NCBI GenBank assembly: GCA_035463295.1 | Contig: DATHTK010000083.1 | Span: 7,387-71,386, forward strand | Reading direction: 5' to 3' | Length of the DNA stretch: 64,000 nucleotides | Origin: DATHTK01 sp035463295 | Lineage (GTDB): Bacteria; Actinomycetota; Rubrobacteria; Rubrobacterales; Rubrobacteraceae | Part shown: piece by piece, positions 16,075-23,632 of the stretch | Numbering within the stretch: position 1 is the first letter of the stretch | How the letters are laid out: each line of letters opens with the position of its first letter | Position numbers and translations under genes: made by a program | Notes under the pieces: model-generated | What the model was told of the DNA's origin: nothing | The model's database searches: none | The model's input: the letters and a program-made list of their open reading frames with translations, nothing else

Positions 16075-16164
16075 AAGGGGAGCAAAGCCGCTACAGTGCC
16101 CGCGTAAGCTGACTATAGGCGGGGCTGGCGAGTTCCGCCCTTCATGAACGGAGGGCCGTTCACC

Positions 16165-16929
16165 ATGACGCTCCCGCCCCAGCAAGAACGCTCACGGTAC
16201 GCGTACGTGAGGCAGTACTCCCTCGCTCAGATCCTCGCGGTGTGGGCCGCAGTCGCCATCCCGATGGCCGTTCTTGCGTGGGTCGTTGCTCCCCTGCTCG
16301 GCGGGGGCGAGGCAGCATTCATTAAGACCGTACTGCTGTGCCTCACTGCGGGGCTCATCTGGCAGTTCGTTCTGACCCTGATCCTCGTTAGGCGCGAGCA
16401 GGGAACCCTTCGCTTCTCGCGCGTGCGGGATGCCCTCTGGCTGCTCTCGCCCCGCGATCCGAGGAGCGGCCGTGTGGGTGGGAGGGTCTGGTTGTGGGTG
16501 ATCCCCTTCGTCGTCCTCTTCGGCCTCTGGGAGTTCTTGGGCTTCGATATCACCGGACCCGCCAGCCACGACTTCGCCCTGTTCCTGGACACCAGTGGCG
16601 AGGAGTTCTTCAGCGGAAACTGGGGATGGTTCGCGGTGATAGTCGTGCAATTGGTCTTCGTCTCGTTCCTCGGCGAGGACCTGCTCTTCCGTGGGCTTCT
16701 GCTGCCGCGAATGCGGGGCGTCTTCGGGAGGGGCGATTTCGTCGCCAACGGGGTGCTGTTCGCCTTCTACCATCTGCACCAGCCGTGGTCGATCCCCGCC
16801 TCCCTGGCGGACATCGTCATTACCGCCTATCCTACGCGGCGGTGGCAGAGCGTGTGGATGAGCGTTATCGTCCACTCGGCTCAGAGCGTCTTCGTCTACT
16901 TCATCGTCCTCACCCTCGTGCTTAGCTGA
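16165..16929 (+). CDS. CPBP-family intramembrane metalloprotease (intact)
   Basis: About 254 residues with seven to eight hydrophobic segments. Catalytic motifs of CAAX-processing/bacteriocin-self-immunity proteases are present: GEDLLFRGLLLPRM (E-D-x3-R, near residue 174), FAFYHLHQPW (His near 200) and VHSAQS (third His, with Gln where Asn is common). Members cleave prenylated or membrane peptides, or act as immunity and scaffold proteins. ATG 16165 is preferred over ATG 16144 because GGAGGG lies 10 nt upstream and the longer N-terminus adds little. Repeat families A and B lie directly upstream. It is distinct in sequence from the pseudogene at 12110. Confidence 0.85.
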   Translation: MTLPPQQERSRYAYVRQYSLAQILAVWAAVAIPMAVLAWVVAPLLGGGEAAFIKTVLLCLTAGLIWQFVLTLILVRREQGTLRFSRVRDALWLLSPRDPRSGRVGGRVWLWVIPFVVLFGLWEFLGFDITGPASHDFALFLDTSGEEFFSGNWGWFAVIVVQLVFVSFLGEDLLFRGLLLPRMRGVFGRGDFVANGVLFAFYHLHQPWSIPASLADIVITAYPTRRWQSVWMSVIVHSAQSVFVYFIVLTLVLS

Positions 16930-16981
16930 GATCTGCACCCACGTAACACCCACTCTTTCGGGGACGTCCTGCCCCGATGGG

Positions 16982-17050
16982 TTATCCACCGAGGTGCTTG
17001 GAAGGCGTGTTCTCGGAGGTCCCTATCCAGGATCTCGCATAGCCCCGGTC
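16982..17050 (+). repeat. Intergenic repeat family A, copy 5
   Basis: TTATCCACCGAGGTGCTTGG, then GTTCTCGGAGGTCCC, then CTCGCATAGCCCCGGTCC, which matches the 3' end of copy 3. About 12 extra bases interrupt the middle. Confidence 0.6.
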
Positions 17051-17443
17051 CAATAGGCCCAGAATCGCCGCAACAATCCCCCCTCTGTTGAACCGGGGCG
17101 CACTAGATGTTGTGGTGCTGGATAGATATGCGCCGAGGTGCATCACTTGGGCCTCACTGGCATCACCTGATAGCGCAGCTGCTCCAGCTCCACCTGGATC
17201 TCTGTGGCGCAGAACCGGATCTTCGGTGCGTTGCAGTTTCGTTTATCACGCGCACGCGTGTGGTTGCTCCTTTCCCTACCTTTGGGATTGGTCGATTGGC
17301 CGTCTCTCGGGCCGAGCATGGGAGCGCAGCCACAGCGAGACGTACGTAGGCTGCATCGTCTCCGCAACACCCTTATCGGTTATTCGTTGAGGGCTCGCAG
17401 ATCGGTCTCCTCCCTCAGCTTGGCGGAGAAGGTCTTAGGGACA
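17051..17443 (+). other. Stretch without a recognisable gene
   Basis: Short open frames on both strands have no family resemblance and no good ribosome binding sites. The GC content dips locally (around 17200-17290) relative to the neighbours. Together with the nitrilase stub that follows, it looks like remnant DNA. Confidence 0.5.
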
Positions 17444-17581
17444 TTACTCGCATCGTACCGGGAAGTGCGCGACGTGCGCACCCCGCTCGCTGGCGGTTCG
17501 GATCTGGTGCGCCACGTACCGGAGGTTCTGGCGCACGCCAGCGCGGACCGGAAACTGGCAGGTCGCGACCCTGAGCTTCAT
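17444..17581 (-). pseudogene. N-terminal stub of a carbon-nitrogen hydrolase (nitrilase family)
   Basis: ATG 17581 starts MKLRVATCQFPV, then NLRYVAHQI and GAHVAHFP, which is the first strand, helix and second strand of nitrilase-family amidases including the position just before the catalytic Glu. The frame ends after 45 residues, and the Lys and Cys parts of the triad are missing. GAAGAGGTG lies just upstream of the ATG. No continuation is visible in other frames towards 17380. Confidence 0.65.
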
Positions 17582-17743
17582 CTGCACCTCTTCCGAGTTT
17601 ACGGTCTGATCGCCACCTATAGCGTCGCACGACGTACCGCGCTGCACCGCGTGACTGTTTCTTGCCGTAGCGTCCTGCTTCCCTGAACAGCCGCAGTATC
17701 GTGACTTGGGGACGCATCTGGGTCTTTGTTATCCTGGGTCTGG

Positions 17744-17749
17744 TATTTT
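17744..17749 (+). promoter_or_regulatory. -10 box 9 nt before the ion-channel start
   Basis: TATTTT precedes the ATG at 17759 by 9 nt. The gap lacks a Shine-Dalgarno, as in other leaderless candidates in this window. Confidence 0.35.
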
Positions 17750-17758
17750 TAGCGGGTT

Positions 17759-18904
17759 ATGGGATGGATCGTCGCGCTGGCCGGGCTCTTCTTGATCCTC
17801 GTGGGGATCCTCGACATCTTCTTTTCGGTGCTCCACTACGACGGCTTCGGGTTCTTGAGCAGCCGTCTCTACAACGGCCTCTTCGGCGTGGTCCGCCTCG
17901 TTACCCGGCCCCTGCCCCGCAGGTACCGGGCTCTAGGGCTCTCGATGGCGGCCCCCTTGATGGTGCCGGTGACGATTACGGTCTGGATCTCGCTGGTCGC
18001 CGGGGGCTACGCCCTCATCTACTACGCCGGGATGGAAAGGGAGACATTCCTGTTCACGAACGAGCGCCTCGAGCCCTCTCTCATAGAGGCGCTGTACTTC
18101 AGCGGCGTCAGCATAGCCACCCTGGGTCTCGGTGACGTCACCCCTTTGAGCTCCTTCTACCAGATGCTCGCCGTCTCGGAGTCCCTTATCGGCTTCGGTA
18201 TCCTGACGCTCTCGATCTCCTATGTCATCGGAGTCTACGAGGTCTTGCAGCGGCTGGGCGCCCTCTCCGCCGGGCTATATCACCAGGCCCGGGACACGAG
18301 CGATCCGCTGGACGTTCTCGTCCCGCACTTCCCGAACGCGCAACCCCAGGGCCTCGAGTCGCACCTGATGTCCGTCCATCGGGACCTCGTGGAGGTCTAC
18401 GAGGGGATTCGTCGCTACCCCCTCGTCTACTACTACCACAGCCGCCGCGCCTACCGCTCCCTCCCTTATACCTTCCGCATGGCCGGGGGCATCGCAGCCG
18501 CCCTGAGCTGGGGCCTCCCGAAAGGCCACCCCGGGAGCCAGACCCCCTGGCTCCCGACGCTCATCACCGGCCTCGAGACCATCACCGCCTACCTCGACGA
18601 GCGATTTATCTCCGAGCCTCTGGAAGACCCCCCGGACCCCGTCCCCTTCGAGACCTTCGAGACGGCCCTCGAGCGCGCCAGGAAACCCCCTGATCCCTGG
18701 CTCGACCGCTTCTTGCAGATAGAGTCCTTTATGCGCGGCCTCGTCGGCCTCGATGCCCCTCCGGACCCCAAAGAGGCCTACGCGCGCTACGAGAGATGGC
18801 TCCCCTTCGCCCACCGCAACCGGGCCTTCTTCGAGGCGTCCGCTGGCGAGCTCGGATACGAGCTCCACGAGCTGGAAGGGGGCCCCGGCGAGAGGCTCTT
18901 CTAG
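17759..18904 (+). CDS. Two-TM potassium-channel-like protein with large cytoplasmic domain
   Basis: 381 residues. The N-terminus has a hydrophobic segment (3-25) and another at about 62-88. A pore region follows, reading FSGVSIATLGLGDVTPLSSFY, where TLGLGD takes the place of the TVGYGD selectivity filter, then a second pore-lining helix (about 140-165). The remaining 215 residues are cytoplasmic and mostly helical, without a recognised RCK/TrkA-N motif. The Leu for Tyr change in the filter is non-canonical, so ion selectivity is uncertain. The start is the ATG at 17759, without a ribosome binding site. It is monocistronic. Confidence 0.75.
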   Translation: MGWIVALAGLFLILVGILDIFFSVLHYDGFGFLSSRLYNGLFGVVRLVTRPLPRRYRALGLSMAAPLMVPVTITVWISLVAGGYALIYYAGMERETFLFTNERLEPSLIEALYFSGVSIATLGLGDVTPLSSFYQMLAVSESLIGFGILTLSISYVIGVYEVLQRLGALSAGLYHQARDTSDPLDVLVPHFPNAQPQGLESHLMSVHRDLVEVYEGIRRYPLVYYYHSRRAYRSLPYTFRMAGGIAAALSWGLPKGHPGSQTPWLPTLITGLETITAYLDERFISEPLEDPPDPVPFETFETALERARKPPDPWLDRFLQIESFMRGLVGLDAPPDPKEAYARYERWLPFAHRNRAFFEASAGELGYELHELEGGPGERLF

Positions 18905-19154
18905 CTCTCGAGCCTTAGCGTCTCGACCTGCTGCGCGGACAAGCCCGGCAAGAGCAAACCCTCCTTGCCACCCACCCGTGTTCCGAGACTCATGCCTCAC
19001 CTCCTTGGGTGCCGCGGATTTTCCTGCCAGGCGAGGGGCGCCAACGCCCTGGTCGCTGGGGCATCCGGTGCGCCGGCCCTCCCGATATTGATATTATTGT
19101 GTCTAGAGTCATGCTGCCCGCACGGTTCGGGCGTAGGGGAAGGAGGAAAACGAG

Positions 19155-19625
19155 GTGGAGTGCAAGGACAGGTTGGAAGGCTACCTGCGCGATAATCGGG
19201 TGCCCTTCGAAGCGCAAGAGCATCCCAGGGCCGTCACCGCCCAGGAAGTGGCCGCCAGCGAGCACGTCCCCGGTAAGATGCTGGCCAAGACGGTGATGGT
19301 CCTGGCCGACGGGGAGATGTTCATGCTAGCGTTGCCCGCTTCCTACCAGGTGGACCTCGAAAAAGTGGCTGCGGCGCTCAAGGCCAGGAACGCACGCCTC
19401 TCCGAAGAGCGGGAGTTCGAGGACACCTTCCCCGACTGCGAGGTTGGCGCGATGCCCCCCTTCGGCAATCTCTACGGGGTGCCCGTATGCGTGGACGAGT
19501 CTCTCGCCGAAGACGAGATCATAGTCTTCCGGGCGGGCACCCACACCGAGACCATGAGCGTCAGGTACGCGGACTTCGAGCGGCTGGTCGAGCCCACAGT
19601 TGCCGCGTTCGCTCGTCGCACCTAG
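19155..19625 (+). CDS. YbaK/EbsC-type aminoacyl-tRNA deacylase
   Basis: A 156-residue single-domain protein of the YbaK/ProX superfamily, which hydrolyses mischarged aminoacyl-tRNA in trans. Features are HPRAVTAQEVAASEHVPG, then KTVMVLADG with the conserved Lys, and a C-terminal GAMPPFGNLYGVPVCVDESL followed by FRAGTHTETM, where the G-xPP-G and H-TE segments form the active site. The GTG has AGGAGG 8 nt upstream. It faces the SUF operon convergently. The exact mischarged pair cannot be told from sequence. Confidence 0.85.
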   Translation: MECKDRLEGYLRDNRVPFEAQEHPRAVTAQEVAASEHVPGKMLAKTVMVLADGEMFMLALPASYQVDLEKVAAALKARNARLSEEREFEDTFPDCEVGAMPPFGNLYGVPVCVDESLAEDEIIVFRAGTHTETMSVRYADFERLVEPTVAAFARRT

Positions 19626-19670
19626 CGAGCCGCGAAGAACTCTAGAAGCTCCGGGGTGTGAGAAGAGCAG

Positions 19671-20084
19671 CTACTCCCTCGCGAGTCCTTTTTGGAGCGC
19701 CGTCCACGCGAGGGTGGCGCACTTGATGCGGGAGGGGTACTGGATCACACCCTTCAGCGCCGCGAGGTCGTCGGTCTCGGGAAACGCCTTCTCGCCGACC
19801 ATCATCGCCTTGAAGGCTGCGATCTCCTTCTCCGCCTCCTCGCGAGTCCTGCCTTTGAGCTTCTCGGTCATCATCGAGGCGGAGGCCTGGGAGATCGAGC
19901 ATCCCCGCCCCTCGAAGCTCACGTCGACTACCTTGTCCCCATCGAAGACCGCATACACCGTCACCTCGTCACCGCAGAGCGGGTTGAGGAGATGCTCCTG
20001 GAGGTCGGGATCCTCCAGTTCGCCCCGGTTTCTCGGGCGCTTGTAGTGGTCCATGATGACCTGCGTGTAGAGTTCGCGCATCAC
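19671..20084 (-). CDS. sufU: SufU Fe-S cluster assembly sulfurtransferase/scaffold
   Basis: A 137-residue IscU-like protein. The three conserved cysteines appear in LLNPLCGDEV, GRGCSISQAS and IKCATLAW, with the inserted region before the last Cys that separates Zn-type SufU from IscU. SufU accepts persulfide sulfur from SufS. The start GTG 20084 (or ATG 20081) overlaps the sufS stop as GTGATG, so translation is coupled. GAGGTG lies 8 nt before the GTG. It is the last gene of the operon. Confidence 0.95.
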   Translation of the reverse strand: MMRELYTQVIMDHYKRPRNRGELEDPDLQEHLLNPLCGDEVTVYAVFDGDKVVDVSFEGRGCSISQASASMMTEKLKGRTREEAEKEIAAFKAMMVGEKAFPETDDLAALKGVIQYPSRIKCATLAWTALQKGLARE

Positions 20085-21322
20085 GACGGCCGCACCTCGG
20101 TGAAAGTCCCGAAGAACTCGCGGGCTCGTGCTAGCGCCACGACGAGGGCGTCCACTTCGTCTTCGGTGTTGTAGAGGTAGAAGCTCGCCCGCGAGGTAGC
20201 GGCGACGCCGAGGCGTCGCATGAGCGGTTGGGCGCAGTGGTGCCCGCTCCTTATGGCTATCCCTTTCTCGTCAAGGAGCTGCGAGAGGTCGTGCGGATGG
20301 ACCTCGGGGAGGGAGAAGGAGACGAGGCCAGTGCGGTCCTTCTCGGGACCGTAGATGGTGATGCCTTCGAACTCCGAGAGCCGGCGGTAGGCGTACTCCC
20401 CGAGGCTGCGCTCGTGATTGCGGACGTTCTCCATGCCGAGATCGTCAAGGTAATCGACGGCCGCTCCCAGACCGACGGCCTGGGCGATGTTCATGGTGCC
20501 GGCCTCGAACTTGAAGGGAAGGTCGTTGTAGGTCGAGTAGTCGAGGTGTACCTCCCGGATCATCTCCCCTCCGCCGAGGAACGGGTCCATCTCGTCGAGT
20601 ATCTCGGGCTTGCCCCAGAGCACCCCGACGCCCGTCGGCCCGAGCATCTTGTGCCCGCTGCACGCGAAGAAGTCGCAGCCGAGAGAACGTATGTTCACTG
20701 GAAGGTGCGGGGCGCTCTGCGCCCCGTCAACGAGCATGAGGGCGCCGACCTCGTGGGCCATCCGGGCGAGCTCCTCGACCGGGTTGATAGTCGCGAGCAC
20801 GTTCGACGCGTGGATGCACCCGACGAGCTTCGTGTGCGCGGAGATCAGACGCCCCGCCTCCTCCATGTCCAGCGTGCCGTCATCGCGGACCGGGATGAAG
20901 CGTAGCCTCGCGCCGGTCGATTGGGCAGCGAGCTGCCAGGGGACGAGGTTCGAGTGGTGCTCGGCCTCGGTGAGCACCACGTCGTCACCCTCGCGCAAGT
21001 ACTTGCGGCCCCAGGCGTAGGCGACAAGGTTTATGGACTCCGTCGTGCCGCGGGTGAAGATGAGGCTCGTGGGGTCGGGCGCGCCGAGGAATCGTGCGAC
21101 CTTCTCGCGCGCCTCCTCATAGGCCGCAGTGGCCTCCTCGGCGAGACGGTGGACGCCGCGGTGAATGTTTGCGTTGTGTAGCTCGTAGTAACGGCTCAGG
21201 GCATCGAGAACGGGACGCGGCTTCTGGGAGGTCGCGGCGTTGTCCAGGTAGACGAGCTTCTCGCCGTTCACCTCGCGTTCGAGGATCGGGAAGTCGTGCC
21301 GGATCTCCCCTACGTCGTACAC
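20081..21322 (-). CDS. sufS: Cysteine desulfurase SufS
   Basis: A PLP enzyme that takes sulfur from cysteine for Fe-S assembly. The 413 residues match class II desulfurases. Key features are LDNAATSQKP at the N-terminus, the PLP Lys in CSGHKMLGPTGVG (near residue 224), and the catalytic Cys in RSGHHCAQPL (near 362). GTG 21322 is chosen because AGGAGG lies 5 nt upstream. The frame stays open much further upstream through the Rieske gene but that part is not protein-like. It lies 2 nt from the Rieske stop and overlaps sufU. Confidence 0.95.
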   Translation of the reverse strand: MYDVGEIRHDFPILEREVNGEKLVYLDNAATSQKPRPVLDALSRYYELHNANIHRGVHRLAEEATAAYEEAREKVARFLGAPDPTSLIFTRGTTESINLVAYAWGRKYLREGDDVVLTEAEHHSNLVPWQLAAQSTGARLRFIPVRDDGTLDMEEAGRLISAHTKLVGCIHASNVLATINPVEELARMAHEVGALMLVDGAQSAPHLPVNIRSLGCDFFACSGHKMLGPTGVGVLWGKPEILDEMDPFLGGGEMIREVHLDYSTYNDLPFKFEAGTMNIAQAVGLGAAVDYLDDLGMENVRNHERSLGEYAYRRLSEFEGITIYGPEKDRTGLVSFSLPEVHPHDLSQLLDEKGIAIRSGHHCAQPLMRRLGVAATSRASFYLYNTEDEVDALVVALARAREFFGTFTEVRPS

Positions 21323-21324
21323 CG

Positions 21325-21675
21325 TTACCTCCTGCCCCTTCTCCTTCCGACCTTGACCCGCTGCGGGTTCAGGGCTACGTAGACGTAGCCACCCTCGACC
21401 TTCAACTCGTGTTTGGGGACGGGCTTGACTGCCGGCAGGCTTCTGGCCGCGCCGGTTCTCACGTCGAACTTCGCGCCGTGGAGGGGGCACGTGATCTCCG
21501 AGCCCGAGAGCTCGCCCTCGGTGAGGTGCGTGTACTGGTGGGTGCAGATATCCTCGAAGGCGTGGAGCTCGCCGTCCACGTTGCACAACGCGACGGGCCG
21601 GTCCTCGACGAGGTACTGACGCACCTCGCCAGCGGCGAGATCGTCAGCTGCGGCTATCTTGTGGAACTCGGCCAT
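21325..21675 (-). CDS. Rieske 2Fe-2S ferredoxin in the suf operon
   Basis: A 116-residue soluble Rieske protein with both cluster motifs: C-T-H (DICTHQYTHL) and C-P-L-H-G (ITCPLHGAKFD). It is of the non-heme iron oxygenase ferredoxin type and carries electrons, with a basic C-terminal tail. It sits between sufD (7 nt gap) and sufS (2 nt gap), so it is an integral operon member and may feed electrons to cluster assembly. This placement recurs in actinobacterial and deinococcal SUF operons, from general knowledge. Its exact role there is inferred. Confidence 0.92.
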   Translation of the reverse strand: MAEFHKIAAADDLAAGEVRQYLVEDRPVALCNVDGELHAFEDICTHQYTHLTEGELSGSEITCPLHGAKFDVRTGAARSLPAVKPVPKHELKVEGGYVYVALNPQRVKVGRRRGRR

Positions 21676-21681
21676 AATTCT

Positions 21682-23043
21682 CTAGGCCGCTCGTTCCTCG
21701 AAGCCGAGCCCGATCTTTCCCTCGATCGCGCGGTCGAGCTTCTCCTTGAGGCCCTTGAGGGGGATGCGGCTCGTGACCTCGCCGAAGAATCCGAAGACGA
21801 CGAGCTTCTCGGCCTCGACGCGCGGGATGCCGCGGCTCATCAGGTAGAAGAGCTCCACCTCGTCGACCTGTCCCGTTGTCGAGCCGTGGGAGCACTTCAC
21901 GTCGTCGGCCATGATCTCGAGGTTCGGCAGGGAGACGGCCATCGCGTCGTCGGTCCCGAGGATCAGGTTCCGGTTCGTCTGGTAGGCGTCGGTCTTCTGA
22001 GCCCCCGGCTCGACCCGGATGAGCCCGGAGAAGACCGTGAGCGACTCGTCCCTCAGAGCCCCCTTGTAGAGCAGGTCCGAGTGGGCGTTCGGAGCGAGGT
22101 GGTCCTGCAGGGTGTGGTGGTCTATGAGCTGATCCTCGTCGGTGAAGTAGAGGCCGAGCATCTCCGAGTCGCTCCCCGGCGCCGAGAGCCCCGCCTCGAC
22201 GTTGGTGCGGGCGAGCTGCGAGCCGAAGGAGACCACGAGGCTGTTGATCGTCGCGTCCTTCTCGGCAGAGGAGCGGATGGTGTTGAAGTGCACGACGTTG
22301 CGGCCCCAGTTCTGGAGCGAGACGTAGCGCAGATTGGCCCCCTCGCCGACAAAGAGCTCGACGGCGCCGTTGCTGAGAGCTGGCTCCTCGCCGCCCTCCG
22401 AGGCGTATTCGTCTATGTAGGCGAGCGAAGCGCCCTCCTCGACCACGACGAGGGTGCGCGGCATGATCGAGCCAGCCACGTCGAGCCAGCGGTAGCTCTG
22501 GATCGGGACCTCGACCTCGACGCCGCGCGGTACGTAGAGAAAGGATCCGCCGGAGAAAGCCGCCGCTGAGAGGGCTGCGAACTTGTCGTAGCCTTCGGGC
22601 ACGAGCTCGAAGAGGTGCTTCTTTACGATCTCCTCGTGCTCCCGCAGCGCCGTGTGCAGATCCGTGAAGACGACGCCTTTAGCCGCCAGCTCCTCGTCGA
22701 TGCGCGAGTACGTGGTCTCGGAGTTGTGCTGGACGAGCAGGGCGGAGTTCTCCTCGCCTTCTCTTATGAGGCGCTGCACGGCGTCCGGGAGGTCGACCTC
22801 GGAGGTGACGTCGGGGCTGGGCGCGTAGGGGAGGAAGTCTTCCAGGCTCACGTCGGAGATGTCCGTGTAGCGCCAGGCCTCCTCGCGCAGGGTAGGCATC
22901 GGCGTCGCGTCGAAGGTGCGCCACGCATCGAGGCGTTTCTCCGTGAGCCAGCCCGGCTCGCCCTTGAACGAGGAGAGGGCCTTCACCGTCGCCACGCTCA
23001 CTCCCTTACTCTTCAGAACCTCCGGCACGCCGTTCGCGCTCAT
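21682..23043 (-). CDS. sufD: Fe-S cluster assembly protein SufD
   Basis: A 453-residue component of the SufBCD scaffold complex. The N-terminal helical part has REEAWRYTD, the core is a right-handed beta-helix with the C-terminal PNLEIMADDVKCSHGSTTG segment (conserved Cys and His) and LFYLMSRGIPRVEAEKLVVF, typical of SufB/SufD. It lacks the longer N-terminus of SufB. It works with SufB and the SufC ATPase in the cytoplasm. uspA, not sufB, is immediately upstream, with a 55 nt gap that includes a weak start region. Confidence 0.95.
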   Translation of the reverse strand: MSANGVPEVLKSKGVSVATVKALSSFKGEPGWLTEKRLDAWRTFDATPMPTLREEAWRYTDISDVSLEDFLPYAPSPDVTSEVDLPDAVQRLIREGEENSALLVQHNSETTYSRIDEELAAKGVVFTDLHTALREHEEIVKKHLFELVPEGYDKFAALSAAAFSGGSFLYVPRGVEVEVPIQSYRWLDVAGSIMPRTLVVVEEGASLAYIDEYASEGGEEPALSNGAVELFVGEGANLRYVSLQNWGRNVVHFNTIRSSAEKDATINSLVVSFGSQLARTNVEAGLSAPGSDSEMLGLYFTDEDQLIDHHTLQDHLAPNAHSDLLYKGALRDESLTVFSGLIRVEPGAQKTDAYQTNRNLILGTDDAMAVSLPNLEIMADDVKCSHGSTTGQVDEVELFYLMSRGIPRVEAEKLVVFGFFGEVTSRIPLKGLKEKLDRAIEGKIGLGFEERAA

Positions 23044-23098
23044 ATATCACCTTTCGTATCGGTACGTTTCGCTATTGTCAGGTACTGGTCCTGAGCTG

Positions 23099-23536
23099 CT
23101 ATTGCTCCGGGCGCACCACCATCACGGGGCAGTGCGCGTGGCGGACGACGCTCTCGGAGACGCCGCCCATCACGGCGCGCCGCAGGGTACTGAGACCCCG
23201 GCTTCCGAGGACGATCAGGCCCGCGCCCATTTGTTCGGCGAGGTTCACGATGTTCTCCTCGGCCGGACCCAGTCTGAGGTGCTTCTCGGTGACGGTGCCG
23301 CCCTCGCCCTCGATCCGGCGCACCTCGTCATCCAGGGTCTTGCGGGCCTCCCGCTCGGCGCGCGCGGGGTCCAGCTCCGTGTAGGCGAAGAATATGTGCG
23401 GCGCCTCCGCGACATGGACGACGTGCAGCTCCGAACCGGTCTTGTTCGCGAGTTCGACCGCCGTTCTGGCGGCTCGCACTGCGTTCTCCGAGCCATCGGT
23501 GGCCAGCAGTATCTTCGTCGGGAACATCTCCGCCAT
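23099..23536 (-). CDS. Universal stress protein (UspA family) inserted in the suf operon
   Basis: A 145-residue single-domain USP. It starts KILLATDGSENAVRAA and ends with the ATP-binding signature G-x2-G-x9-GS/T-like run LGSRGLSTLRRAVMGGVSES, then HCPVMVVRP, so it is likely of the ATP-binding class. It lies between sufB and sufD in the same direction, with 96 nt to sufB (containing a weak hairpin) and 55 nt to sufD. That suggests co-regulation of a stress protein with Fe-S repair, but a separate promoter is not excluded. Confidence 0.92.
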   Translation of the reverse strand: MAEMFPTKILLATDGSENAVRAARTAVELANKTGSELHVVHVAEAPHIFFAYTELDPARAEREARKTLDDEVRRIEGEGGTVTEKHLRLGPAEENIVNLAEQMGAGLIVLGSRGLSTLRRAVMGGVSESVVRHAHCPVMVVRPEQ

Positions 23537-23567
23537 CTCTTCTCGCTCCTCTCCGCTTGAAAGCTAA

Positions 23568-23592
23568 GGGCGGACCCCGGAAGAGCCCGCCC
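23568..23592 (-). terminator. Weak hairpin between sufB and uspA
   Basis: GGGCGG and CCGCCC form a 6-bp stem around a 13-nt loop. On the minus strand it is followed by TTAGCTTTC, so it may attenuate read-through from sufB rather than stop it. Confidence 0.35.
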
Positions 23593-23632
23593 CAAGTAAA
23601 GCCGCTATCTCAACAACTACCTTGCCGGATCC

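Noticed and set aside
21094..22569. A 491-codon open frame opposite the Rieske and sufD genes
   Set aside because: It is a high-GC antisense shadow of well-conserved genes with no ribosome binding site and no family resemblance.
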